Source: Aliivibrio sp. 1S175 (GTDB lineage Bacteria; Pseudomonadota; Gammaproteobacteria; Enterobacterales; Vibrionaceae). Taken from it: a stretch of DNA of 46,689 bases. Where the stretch lies: assembly GCF_001690985.1 (NCBI RefSeq), contig NZ_MAJS01000022.1, positions 1 through 46,689 on the forward strand. The letters are read 5' to 3'. The first letter of the stretch is position 1, and each line of letters begins with the position of its first letter. This document shows, in pieces, positions 17,080 through 25,589 of the stretch. A model generated the notes under the pieces. It was not told the DNA's origin. It searched no databases and worked only from the letters and a program-made list of their open reading frames with translations. Both the position numbers and the translations under genes were made by a program.

Positions 17080-18753
17080 ATGCTTGCCAATATTAAAAAA
17101 ACTACATTAGCTGCTGCAGTATTAGCAGCAACAACTGGTTTTGCTGCTACAGACGCAGCAGCTCGCAGTGAGCTAACAATAGTACCTGATTTCTACCCTA
17201 CAATGATTCAAAACTTCAACCCATACCTTGCAACTAATCTTCGTACAACAACTGATTTTGTATACGAACCTTTAGTTATCTTTAATGAGATGCATGGTAA
17301 CAAGCCTGTAATGCGTCTTGCTGAAGATTTCCGCATGTCAGACGACCTAATGAGTGTTACTTTTGACATTCGTAAAGGCGTGAAATGGTCTGATGGTGAA
17401 AAATTTACTGCTGATGATGTTATCTACTCTTTTCAACTACTTCAGGACAAGCCAGAACTTGACCAACGTGGTATCAATAAGTGGGTTACAAAAGTTGAAC
17501 GTTTGAATGAATACCAAGTAAAATTCAATTTATCTGAAGCTAACTCAAACGTACCTTATGAAATTTCACTTGTACCAGTCGTTGCTGAACACATTTGGTC
17601 AAAAGTTGAAAACCCAACAACGTTTACGAATGAAAACCCAGTTGGTACAGGTCCATTCACTGAAATTGATACGTTTACACCACAACTTTATATTCAGTGT
17701 CGTAACCCTAACTACTGGGATAATGACAACCTAGATGTTGACTGTTTACGTGTTCCTCAAATTGCGAACAATGACCAATTACTAGGTAAAATCGTAAACT
17801 CTGAATTGGATTGGACTTCATCTTTCATTCCTGATATCGATCGTACTTACGCATCTGCAAGTCCTAACCACCAATACTGGTACCCGCCATCAGGTACACA
17901 AGCATTAATGGTTAACTTCAAAAACCCAGATGCAGCTAAAAATGAAGCGCTAACAAACGTTGAGTTCCGTCGCGCAATGGGTATGGCTCTTGATCGCCAA
18001 ACTATCATTGATATCGCATTCTACGGTGGCGGTACTGTGAATGATTTCGCATCAGGTCTTGGTTATGCATTTGAAGCATGGTCTGACGAAGCGACTCATA
18101 ATAAGTACAAGAAATTCAATACTTATAATGTTGAAGGCGCTAAGAAACAACTTGCTAAAGCAGGCTTTAAAGATGTGAACGGCGATGGCTATGTTGATAC
18201 TCCATCAGGTAAATCATTTGAACTTCTAATTCAATCTCCAAACGGTTGGACTGACTTTAACAACACAGTACAACTTGCTGTTGAACAATTAGATGAAGTA
18301 GGCATTAAAACAAAAGCTCGTACTCCTGAATTCGCAGTTTATAACCAAGCGATGCTAGAAGGAACATATGACTTAGCCTTCACTAACTACTTCCACGGTG
18401 CCGATCCACACCTATACTGGAACAGTGCATACAACTCTGCACTACAAGAAGGTGATGGTATGCCTCGTTTCGCAATGCATTACTTCAAAGATGCGAAACT
18501 AGATGCATTACTTGATAGCTTCTACAAAACAGCAGACAAAGAAGAGCAAGTTGAAATCGCTCATGGCATTCAGAAGATCATCGCTGAAAACCAAGTAACA
18601 CTTCCAATTTTGTCTGGTGCTTACATGTACCAATACAACACACAACGCTTCACTGGTTGGTGGAACGAGAAGAATCCTCAGGGCCGTCCAAACATCTGGG
18701 CTGGTATTCCAGAGCGTCTTCTACACGTTCTTGACTTAAAACCTGTTAAGTAA
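17080..18753 (+). CDS. cbp: periplasmic chitooligosaccharide-binding protein (CBP, SBP family 5)
   Basis: This 557-aa extracytoplasmic solute receptor is of the oligopeptide-binding type (family 5) and has been adapted to chitin oligosaccharides in Vibrio. An N-terminal signal peptide is evident (KKTTLAAAVLAATTGFAATDAAA, cleavage near residue 28). The body contains the SBP5 pattern RKGVKWSDGEKFTADDVIYSF (about 98-118). In V. cholerae the orthologue both feeds the ABC transporter and represses ChiS when unliganded. AAGGA precedes the ATG. It is the first gene of the operon, separated from the permease genes by 148 bp that hold a hairpin. Confidence 0.93.
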   Translation: MLANIKKTTLAAAVLAATTGFAATDAAARSELTIVPDFYPTMIQNFNPYLATNLRTTTDFVYEPLVIFNEMHGNKPVMRLAEDFRMSDDLMSVTFDIRKGVKWSDGEKFTADDVIYSFQLLQDKPELDQRGINKWVTKVERLNEYQVKFNLSEANSNVPYEISLVPVVAEHIWSKVENPTTFTNENPVGTGPFTEIDTFTPQLYIQCRNPNYWDNDNLDVDCLRVPQIANNDQLLGKIVNSELDWTSSFIPDIDRTYASASPNHQYWYPPSGTQALMVNFKNPDAAKNEALTNVEFRRAMGMALDRQTIIDIAFYGGGTVNDFASGLGYAFEAWSDEATHNKYKKFNTYNVEGAKKQLAKAGFKDVNGDGYVDTPSGKSFELLIQSPNGWTDFNNTVQLAVEQLDEVGIKTKARTPEFAVYNQAMLEGTYDLAFTNYFHGADPHLYWNSAYNSALQEGDGMPRFAMHYFKDAKLDALLDSFYKTADKEEQVEIAHGIQKIIAENQVTLPILSGAYMYQYNTQRFTGWWNEKNPQGRPNIWAGIPERLLHVLDLKPVK

Positions 18754-18768
18754 TATGTAACAACTTTT

Positions 18769-18791
18769 GCGGTGCATATCTTGTGCACCGC
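18769..18791 (+). other. intercistronic stem-loop after cbp
   Basis: GCGGTGCA (18769-18776) pairs perfectly with TGCACCGC (18784-18791), loop 7 nt. A C-rich tail and no T-run follow, so it should not terminate efficiently. It probably blocks 3' exonucleases and keeps the binding-protein message in excess over the permease messages, as seen in malE-malF-type operons. Confidence 0.65.
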
Positions 18792-18901
18792 CTATTCTCC
18801 CCCTTCCCTACTAGCTAAAGGATTGGCGCTTGTCGTCAGGGGATTTTACGTCCTGATTTCCAGGTCAGGCAAATAATATCTGGATGAGAAAGGTGTGAGT
18901 T

Positions 18902-19888
18902 ATGGGATTTTTTCTAAGACGTTTATCGTTCTATTTTATTGCGTTGGTCGTTGCTGCAACGATTAACTTTATCATTCCGCGAGCAATGCCTGGTGACCCT
19001 GTTGTCATGATGTTTGCGAATGCCACAACTCAGGTAACTCCTGAGCGTATCGAAGCCATGAAACAACTGCTTGGTTTTGTTGATGGTCCTCTTTATCAGC
19101 AATACTTTATCTACATCAAAAACATTCTAACTTGGGACTTAGGTACATCTATCAAATTCTACCCTCTAAGTGTAAATACACTATTAGGTGGCGCATTTGG
19201 TTGGTCTCTTTTCTTAGCGGGTACTGCGGTTATTATCTCATTCTCTTTAGGATCAATCTTAGGTATTTTTGCAGCATGGAAACGCGGCAGTGCTTACGAC
19301 ACATTTATCTCTCCAGGGATGCTCGTTATTCAAGCGGTACCACAAGTGGTTATCGCGATGCTTGCCATGTTTACTTTTGCCGTAGGATTAAAATGGTTCC
19401 CTACAGGGTATGCGTATACTCCAGGGGTTATACCTGACTGGACTAGCTGGGTATTCATAAAAGATGTCGCTTACCATGCAATTCTTCCATTAATCTGTGC
19501 TTCAGTTGTTCAAATTGGTGGTTTCCTAATCAATATGCGTAACAACATGATTAACCTTTTAGGTGAAGATTACATCACCATGGCAAAAGGAAAGGGATTA
19601 AGCGAAAACCGAGTTGTATTTAACTATGCAGCACGTAACGCAATGCTTCCTAGTGTTACCGCTCTATCTATGTCTCTTGGTATGGCCATTGGTGGTCAAC
19701 TTATCGTTGAAATTATCTTTAACTACCCAGGTCTAGGCTCAGTATTGTTTAATGCAATTACGTCTCGTGACTACCAAGTTCTTCAAGGTCAGCTACTTAT
19801 CATGACGCTGTTCATGTTGTTCTTTAACCTTCTTGCTGACATGTTATACGTTGTTCTAGACCCTCGCCTACGCAAGGGAGGAAAATAA
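18902..19888 (+). CDS. chitooligosaccharide ABC transporter permease 1 (DppB-type)
   Basis: This 328-aa inner-membrane subunit has six hydrophobic segments, starting with residues 8-28. DppB/OppB features are PRAMPGDPVVMMF near residue 25 and the EAA-loop region around EDYITMAKGKGLSENRV (about 224-240). It pairs with the next gene to form the channel for (GlcNAc)n/(GlcN)n uptake; the assignment to sugars and not peptides rests on the operon. AAAGGTG precedes the ATG. The stop is 2 bp before the next start, indicating translational coupling. Confidence 0.92.
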   Translation: MGFFLRRLSFYFIALVVAATINFIIPRAMPGDPVVMMFANATTQVTPERIEAMKQLLGFVDGPLYQQYFIYIKNILTWDLGTSIKFYPLSVNTLLGGAFGWSLFLAGTAVIISFSLGSILGIFAAWKRGSAYDTFISPGMLVIQAVPQVVIAMLAMFTFAVGLKWFPTGYAYTPGVIPDWTSWVFIKDVAYHAILPLICASVVQIGGFLINMRNNMINLLGEDYITMAKGKGLSENRVVFNYAARNAMLPSVTALSMSLGMAIGGQLIVEIIFNYPGLGSVLFNAITSRDYQVLQGQLLIMTLFMLFFNLLADMLYVVLDPRLRKGGK

Positions 19889-19890
19889 TA

Positions 19891-20916
19891 ATGAAAGGCT
19901 TAATTAAACTTCTTTCTGGTAACCCTAAATCACTTTTTGGTTTAGGTATCCTATTCATGTTTATCTTCGTTGCAGTATTTGCTCCATTTTTGAGTGACCA
20001 CGCACCAGATAAGCGAACAGGTAATCCACATGAATATCCAGGCTTTGTTGTAAATGCTGCTGAAAATAATCCTGATGGATGGGTTTCAGAAAATTTAGCA
20101 ACTGATCGTCGTTCTTTATTAATGTCTAAAAAAGCAGACCACGTAATGGGAACAACACGCATGGGACGTGATGTTTGGTCTCAACTTGCTCATGGTGCTC
20201 GAGTATCACTAGCGGTTGGTTTTAGTGCGGGTTTAGTGGTGTGTTTCTTAGCAACAGTTATAGGTATCTCTGCAGGCTATTTCGGTGGCAAAGTTGATGA
20301 CATATTAACGGCCGCGATGAACATCATGCTCGTTATTCCTCAGTACCCATTATTGTTCGTACTTGCCGCCTTTATTGGTGAAGCAGGACCTATGACCATT
20401 GCCCTCATAATAGGGTGTACATCCTGGGCTTGGGGCGCACGTGTAATTCGATCTCAAACCTTAGCGCTACGTGAAAAAGAATTTGTAAGAGCGGCTGAAG
20501 TATTAGGTGAATCATCATGGCGCATCATCTTTGTTGAGATTCTGCCAAACCTTATCTCAATCGTAGGTGCAAGCTTCATTGGTTCGGTAATGTACGCAAT
20601 CATGATGGAAGCAACGATTTCATTCTTAGGTCTAGGTGACCCAAGTACGATTAGCTGGGGCATCATGCTGTACAACGTACAGACTTCTTCATCTATCTTA
20701 ATTGGCGCATGGTGGGAACTAATAGCTCCTTGTATGGCATTGACTATTCTAGCTGTCGGTCTTGCAATGCTTAACTTCGCAGTAGATGAAATTGCTAACC
20801 CACAACTTCGTTCTCACAAAGGAATGAAACGCTGGAAAAAATTAGCAACTGAAGATACGCATGAACGTAAACCAGATTTAGCTAAACCAGTATTAAATTG
20901 GAACAGGGAAGATTGA
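19891..20916 (+). CDS. chitooligosaccharide ABC transporter permease 2 (DppC-type)
   Basis: The second permease subunit is 341 aa with an N-terminal TM (about 17-35), a periplasmic segment, and five more TMs. The DppC-type sequence MGTTRMGRDVWSQLAHGARVSL occurs at about 86-107 and the EAA loop REKEFVRAAEVLGES at about 194-208. Its ribosome site GGGAGG lies inside the end of the preceding gene, 2 bp spacing, and its stop is 1 bp from the first ATPase gene. Function follows from the operon. Confidence 0.92.
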   Translation: MKGLIKLLSGNPKSLFGLGILFMFIFVAVFAPFLSDHAPDKRTGNPHEYPGFVVNAAENNPDGWVSENLATDRRSLLMSKKADHVMGTTRMGRDVWSQLAHGARVSLAVGFSAGLVVCFLATVIGISAGYFGGKVDDILTAAMNIMLVIPQYPLLFVLAAFIGEAGPMTIALIIGCTSWAWGARVIRSQTLALREKEFVRAAEVLGESSWRIIFVEILPNLISIVGASFIGSVMYAIMMEATISFLGLGDPSTISWGIMLYNVQTSSSILIGAWWELIAPCMALTILAVGLAMLNFAVDEIANPQLRSHKGMKRWKKLATEDTHERKPDLAKPVLNWNRED

Positions 20917-20917
20917 T

Positions 20918-21901
20918 ATGACTGACCCACAAATTTCTATCCGCAATCTATGTGTGGATTACATTACTGAATCAGGTGATGTGCGTGCTGTAAACAATGT
21001 GAGTTTTGACATCGGTAAAGGTGAAGTCTTTGGTTTGGCGGGTGAATCAGGATGTGGTAAATCAACCATTGCATTCTCTTTAATGCGCCTGCATAAGCCG
21101 CCTGCATTCATCACTGGTGGTGAAGTTATATTTGATGGACAAGACATTTTAAAATACAGCGACCCTCAAATGCAGGCTTTCCGCTGGAGTCAAATGTCCA
21201 TGGTATTCCAAAGTGCCATGAATGCATTAAACCCTGTACTTCCTATGGAAGAGCAGTTCTGTGATGTGATCATGCGCCACACCACCATGACTCGCGAGCA
21301 AGCGATTGTTCGTGCTCAAGGTTTATTAGAAATCGTTGATATTCATCCGAGTCGTTTAAGTGATTACCCTCACCAGTTCTCTGGTGGTATGCGTCAACGC
21401 TTGGTTATTGCTATTGCATTGGCGCTAAATCCTAAAATGATCATCATGGATGAACCAACAACCGCACTGGATGTTGTTGTTCAACGTGAAATTTTACAGA
21501 AGATTTATGCACTTAAAGAAGAGTTTGGTTTCTCAATTCTCTTCATTACGCACGATTTATCATTAATGGTTGAGTTCTCAGATCGCATAGGGATCATGTA
21601 CTCCGGTGAATTGATTGAAGTGGCTTCGTCAAAAGAGATCCTTACCTCACCTTACCATCCATATACGAAAGGATTGGGGAGTTCATTCCCACCGTTAACG
21701 GGACCAAAAACCAAATTAACAGGTATCCCAGGGAACCCTCTTAATTTATTAGAAATCCCACAAGGTTGTCGCTTCCAGTCTCGTTGTGATCGTGTACACG
21801 AAGCATGTCGTACGATTCCTACACAGCTTCGTCAGATTGAGCCTGGTCACTTGTCAAATTGCCACCTTTATGGTGAGACAATTGCACAAGCAAAAGCATA
21901 A
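20918..21901 (+). CDS. chitooligosaccharide ABC transporter ATPase 1 (DppD-type)
   Basis: This 327-aa cytoplasmic ATPase energises the transporter. Walker A GESGCGKST (about 43-51), signature FSGGMRQR (about 154-161), Walker B MIIMDEPTTALD (about 174-185) and the switch histidine in LFITHDLS are all visible. The C-terminal oligopeptide-type extension has three cysteines (GCRFQSRCDRVHEAC), a pattern that binds an Fe-S cluster in some Dpp ATPases. It is coupled to both neighbours. Confidence 0.93.
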   Translation: MTDPQISIRNLCVDYITESGDVRAVNNVSFDIGKGEVFGLAGESGCGKSTIAFSLMRLHKPPAFITGGEVIFDGQDILKYSDPQMQAFRWSQMSMVFQSAMNALNPVLPMEEQFCDVIMRHTTMTREQAIVRAQGLLEIVDIHPSRLSDYPHQFSGGMRQRLVIAIALALNPKMIIMDEPTTALDVVVQREILQKIYALKEEFGFSILFITHDLSLMVEFSDRIGIMYSGELIEVASSKEILTSPYHPYTKGLGSSFPPLTGPKTKLTGIPGNPLNLLEIPQGCRFQSRCDRVHEACRTIPTQLRQIEPGHLSNCHLYGETIAQAKA

Positions 21902-21923
21902 AACGGATTTTCTGGAGTAAATT

Positions 21924-22919
21924 ATGAGCAAAGCATTTGGCGAACTACTGATTGAAGGTAAAAATCTAGTTAAAGATTTCCCTGTGAGTAGCAACGCCCT
22001 TAAAAACCCAATGATGCGAGCAATCAATGACGTATCATTCAAAATGTACAAAAGTCGTGGCCTTGCTGTTGTTGGTGAATCAGGTTCTGGTAAATCCACC
22101 ACAGCAAAAATGATCGCAAAAATGTACGCACCAACAGACGGCGTTATCCAATATAAAGGCCGTGATATTCAAGATATCGTTAAGAAAAATGATCTCATGA
22201 AATATCGTGAAGGCGTACAAATGGTATGGCAAGACCCGTTCGGCTCTTTAAACCCAACCCATAATATTTTTCATCATATTGCTCGACCACTTCTTATTCA
22301 TAAGAAAGTGACCCCTGGTAATAAAAAAGAACTTGAAGATCGTGTTCATGATCTTCTAGAACAAGTTGGCTTAATCCCACCGAAAGAAACGGCGGCTAAG
22401 TTCCCGCATCAACTTTCAGGCGGCCAACGTCAACGTGTAAACCTTGCTCGAAATATTGCAGTAGGTGCTGAAGTTGTTCTTGCTGATGAGCCTACATCAA
22501 TGCTGGATGTTTCTATCCGTGCTGGTGTTCTTAATCTGATGGAAGAGATGAAGTTTGAGAAAGAAATGTCTCTACTTTACATCACTCACGATATCGCAAC
22601 TGCTCGTTACATCGCAGAAGATCTCGCGGTAATGTACGTTGGACACATGGTTGAATGGGGCGATACAGATGAGATCATTCACGATCCTCAGCACCCATAT
22701 ACACAGCTGTTAGTTTCTGCAGTACCCGATCCAAGCAAATCGATCCACACTGAGTTGAAAGGCAATAAAGGGGAAATTCCTCTTTGGACACCAGAATCAG
22801 CAGGTTGCCCATTTGCAGGTCGTTGTACTCACGTAACAGAAAAATGTAAAGAACGTATGCCTGGCGTAACGAAACTGTCAGACAACCATTTTGTTCGTTG
22901 TTATTTGTACGAAAATTAA
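21924..22919 (+). CDS. chitooligosaccharide ABC transporter ATPase 2 (DppF-type)
   Basis: The partner ATPase is 331 aa. It has Walker A GESGSGKSTT (about 51-60), signature LSGGQRQR (about 161-168), Walker B VVLADEPTSMLD and a C-terminal cysteine cluster (GCPFAGRCTHVTEKC). It lies 22 bp after the first ATPase, with a GGAG ribosome site. Together the five transporter genes form a complete importer, distinct from the PTS route for the monomer GlcNAc. Confidence 0.93.
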   Translation: MSKAFGELLIEGKNLVKDFPVSSNALKNPMMRAINDVSFKMYKSRGLAVVGESGSGKSTTAKMIAKMYAPTDGVIQYKGRDIQDIVKKNDLMKYREGVQMVWQDPFGSLNPTHNIFHHIARPLLIHKKVTPGNKKELEDRVHDLLEQVGLIPPKETAAKFPHQLSGGQRQRVNLARNIAVGAEVVLADEPTSMLDVSIRAGVLNLMEEMKFEKEMSLLYITHDIATARYIAEDLAVMYVGHMVEWGDTDEIIHDPQHPYTQLLVSAVPDPSKSIHTELKGNKGEIPLWTPESAGCPFAGRCTHVTEKCKERMPGVTKLSDNHFVRCYLYEN

Positions 22920-22970
22920 TTTCATACAAGTGAACCTCAAACAGCAGTAATTGGTATTTTGGAGAAATAG

Positions 22971-24689
22971 ATGCAACTGTTAACAAACCACATTGGCTAT
23001 GAATTTAATGGCCCTAAATCAGCTGTCTTATTAACTGGCACACCTCTTAATAAAGAGCTATTAGGGACAATTGTTTGTACTCAAACACAACAGGTAAAAC
23101 ATCAGTTTTCTATTTCTTCATCGCTCCAAGTTGCACATTGGCACCAAGGATACTTTTCAGAAATCCATTTTTCTGATTTTACTGAGCACGGTGAATTTAC
23201 TTTAGTGATTGATGAGATAACTTCCCATCCCTTCACTATTGGTACTGATTTATTAATGAAAAATACCTTTTCTGATGTTTTGCATTATTTTAAATCTCAA
23301 CGCTGCAGTGGAATTTTTGACAAACAAGATCGGAAAACCCCTGTATTAAACAGTGATGAAACCGTCGATGTTCATGGTGGCTGGTACGACGCATCTGGTG
23401 ATGTTAGTAAATACTTTAGCCACCTTTCTTACGCTAATTATTTAAACCCTCAGCAAATTCCAATGGTAGTTTGGAATATGCTAAAAGGGCTTGAATTAAC
23501 TCAAAACCTATCGGATTTTGCAGCATTCTCCCGCACTCGCCTTAAGGAAGAGGCATTGTTTGGTGCTGACTTTTTAGTTCGAATGCAAAATCCGACAGGT
23601 TTCTTTTACATGACCGTATTTGATAAGTGGAGTAAAGACGTTAATCAACGTGAGCTCTGTGCTTACGCGACTCAAGATGGTCTTAAATCAGATGATTACC
23701 AAGCCGGTTTCCGTCAAGGTGGAGGTATAGCCATTGCAGCTCTTGCTTCTGCTTCTCGCTTAGATATTGATGGTGAATTTACTCGTGAAAACTATGTAGA
23801 AGCTGCGATAAAAGGCTATTGGCATCTGAAAGAGAATAACCTTAATTATTTAAATAATGGTGAAGAAAATATTATTGATGAATATTGCGCTCTTCTTGCT
23901 GTTATCGAGCTATTTAAAGCGACTCAAGATAACGTATTTTTACTGGAAGCTCGCTCATGGGCTGAAAGATTATCAGCTCGCCAACAAAGTGATGAACAAC
24001 AAAACAATTTCTGGTCTGCAACTCAAAATGGCGAACGTCCTTATTTCCATGCAGCAGAAGCTGGTCTTCCCGCTATTGCGCTTTCGCAATATTTAGAGAT
24101 TGAATCAGATAATAGCCGTCGTGCACATACACTGACCATTATTACTCAAGCGGTTGAATTTGAATTAACTATCTCTTCAGAAACATTCAATCCATTTGGT
24201 TACCCAAGACAATACGTTAAGCCCGTTAATAGCGAAAAACGCAGTGCCTTTTTTGTCGCTCATGACAATGAGTCTGGTTATTGGTGGCAAGGAGAGAATG
24301 CTCGTCTAGGTTCTTTAGCTAGCATGAGTTACTTAGTCTTACCTCATATTACCTCTAATGATATTAAGCAGAAGTTAGAGATCTTTGCTCAGAATAATTT
24401 GAATTGGGTATTAGGGTTAAATCCTTATGATATGTGCATGTTAGATGGTCATGGTCATAACAATCCTGATTACCTTCCTCATCTTGGATTTTTTAATGCT
24501 AAAGGTGGTGTTTGTAATGGCATTACCGGTGGGTTTGATAATGAAGAAGATATCGCTTTCAACCCTGCGCCACACGATGAAGATATGCTACAAAACTGGC
24601 GATGGGGTGAACAATGGATCCCTCACGGTGCATGGTATTTATTAGCAATTATGACTCAATCATCTTACCAAGCTAAGCAAGGGGAATAA
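22971..24689 (+). CDS. GH9 exo-beta-D-glucosaminidase-like hydrolase
   Basis: This 572-aa protein has an N-terminal Ig-like CelD_N domain (about 1-95) and a GH9 catalytic domain. The base/nucleophile region GGWYDASGD holds D140 and D144, and the catalytic acid is probably E547 in WRWGEQW. The family is best known for endoglucanases, and such genes are often annotated so. A relative from Photobacterium was described as an exo-glucosaminidase, which fits this operon. No signal peptide is present, so it acts in the cytoplasm on imported (GlcN)n, releasing glucosamine for the kinase encoded 2 bp downstream. GGAGA lies before the ATG. Substrate assignment is inference from context. Confidence 0.82.
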   Translation: MQLLTNHIGYEFNGPKSAVLLTGTPLNKELLGTIVCTQTQQVKHQFSISSSLQVAHWHQGYFSEIHFSDFTEHGEFTLVIDEITSHPFTIGTDLLMKNTFSDVLHYFKSQRCSGIFDKQDRKTPVLNSDETVDVHGGWYDASGDVSKYFSHLSYANYLNPQQIPMVVWNMLKGLELTQNLSDFAAFSRTRLKEEALFGADFLVRMQNPTGFFYMTVFDKWSKDVNQRELCAYATQDGLKSDDYQAGFRQGGGIAIAALASASRLDIDGEFTRENYVEAAIKGYWHLKENNLNYLNNGEENIIDEYCALLAVIELFKATQDNVFLLEARSWAERLSARQQSDEQQNNFWSATQNGERPYFHAAEAGLPAIALSQYLEIESDNSRRAHTLTIITQAVEFELTISSETFNPFGYPRQYVKPVNSEKRSAFFVAHDNESGYWWQGENARLGSLASMSYLVLPHITSNDIKQKLEIFAQNNLNWVLGLNPYDMCMLDGHGHNNPDYLPHLGFFNAKGGVCNGITGGFDNEEDIAFNPAPHDEDMLQNWRWGEQWIPHGAWYLLAIMTQSSYQAKQGE

Positions 24690-24691
24690 TC

Positions 24692-25567
24692 ATGACCTAT
24701 TTATATGTTGGCATTGATGGTGGTGGTACTTCTTGCCGCGCTCGAATTCGTAATGCACAAGGTGAATTATTAGGTGAGGCAAAAAGTGGCAGTGCAAATA
24801 TCTTATTAGGCGTAGAAGTCGCAATGGATTCAATCATTACTGCGATTACCCAAGCGGCAGCACAAAGTAAATTATCAGAAAATGATTTTGCCACAATGCA
24901 CGTTGGTCTTGCCCTTGCTGGTGCAGAGCAAAAATCAGCTTGGCATAAGTTCATGCAATTGAAACATCCTTTTGCCTCAATGACATTAAATACAGATGCT
25001 TACGGCGCATGTTTAGGTGCTCATAAAGGAAAAAATGGAGCAATCATGATTGCAGGAACTGGCTCTTGTGGTATCTATATTCAAGATGCTCAACAGCATG
25101 TTGTTGGCGGTCGAGAATTCCCAATATCTGACCAAGGTGGTGGTGCCATTATGGGCCTTCATTTAATTAAAAATACGCTTTTGGCTTCTGATGGTATAAA
25201 ACCTACCACCGATCTAACTGACCATGTATTAGCACATTTTAATCATGACATCGATAGCATTGTTGATTGGTCTAAAACGGCTCGTCCATGCGATTACGGA
25301 CAATTTTCTCCAGTTATCTTCGCTCTTGCACTAAAAGGGGATGATCTCGCAATTGAACTGTTACAACAAACAGCCAGTGATATAGAAATGTTCTTAACGG
25401 CTTTACATAAAAAAGGCGCAACAGAAATTGCGTTAATGGGAAGTATTGGCGAGCGCATTGTTGAGTGGTTATCCCCTTCTATTCGCCAGTATTTAGTACA
25501 ACCACAATGTGATGCGATTGAAGGTGGCATCATGATGGCAGGAAAAGCAGAACATAACCTGTTCTAG
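24692..25567 (+). CDS. gspK: glucosamine kinase (BadF/BadG ATPase family)
   Basis: This 291-aa ASKHA-fold kinase has phosphate-1 loop GIDGGGTSCRARI (about 7-19) and phosphate-2 motif IAGTGSCGI (about 116-124). The V. cholerae orthologue at this operon position was characterised as a glucosamine-specific kinase of 294 aa, producing GlcN-6-P from ATP. It follows the GH9 gene by 2 bp, a pairing that matches the order of the reactions. GlcN-6-P enters glycolysis through NagB deaminase. The closest alternative is a GlcNAc kinase of the same superfamily. Confidence 0.88.
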   Translation: MTYLYVGIDGGGTSCRARIRNAQGELLGEAKSGSANILLGVEVAMDSIITAITQAAAQSKLSENDFATMHVGLALAGAEQKSAWHKFMQLKHPFASMTLNTDAYGACLGAHKGKNGAIMIAGTGSCGIYIQDAQQHVVGGREFPISDQGGGAIMGLHLIKNTLLASDGIKPTTDLTDHVLAHFNHDIDSIVDWSKTARPCDYGQFSPVIFALALKGDDLAIELLQQTASDIEMFLTALHKKGATEIALMGSIGERIVEWLSPSIRQYLVQPQCDAIEGGIMMAGKAEHNLF

Positions 25568-25589
25568 TATTTTTATAAGGAATTAAATA

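Noticed and set aside
22971-24689. Endoglucanase/cellulase call for the GH9 protein
   Set aside because: It has no signal peptide and lies in a chitin-oligosaccharide operon next to a glucosamine kinase, so a cytoplasmic exo-glucosaminidase is more likely.
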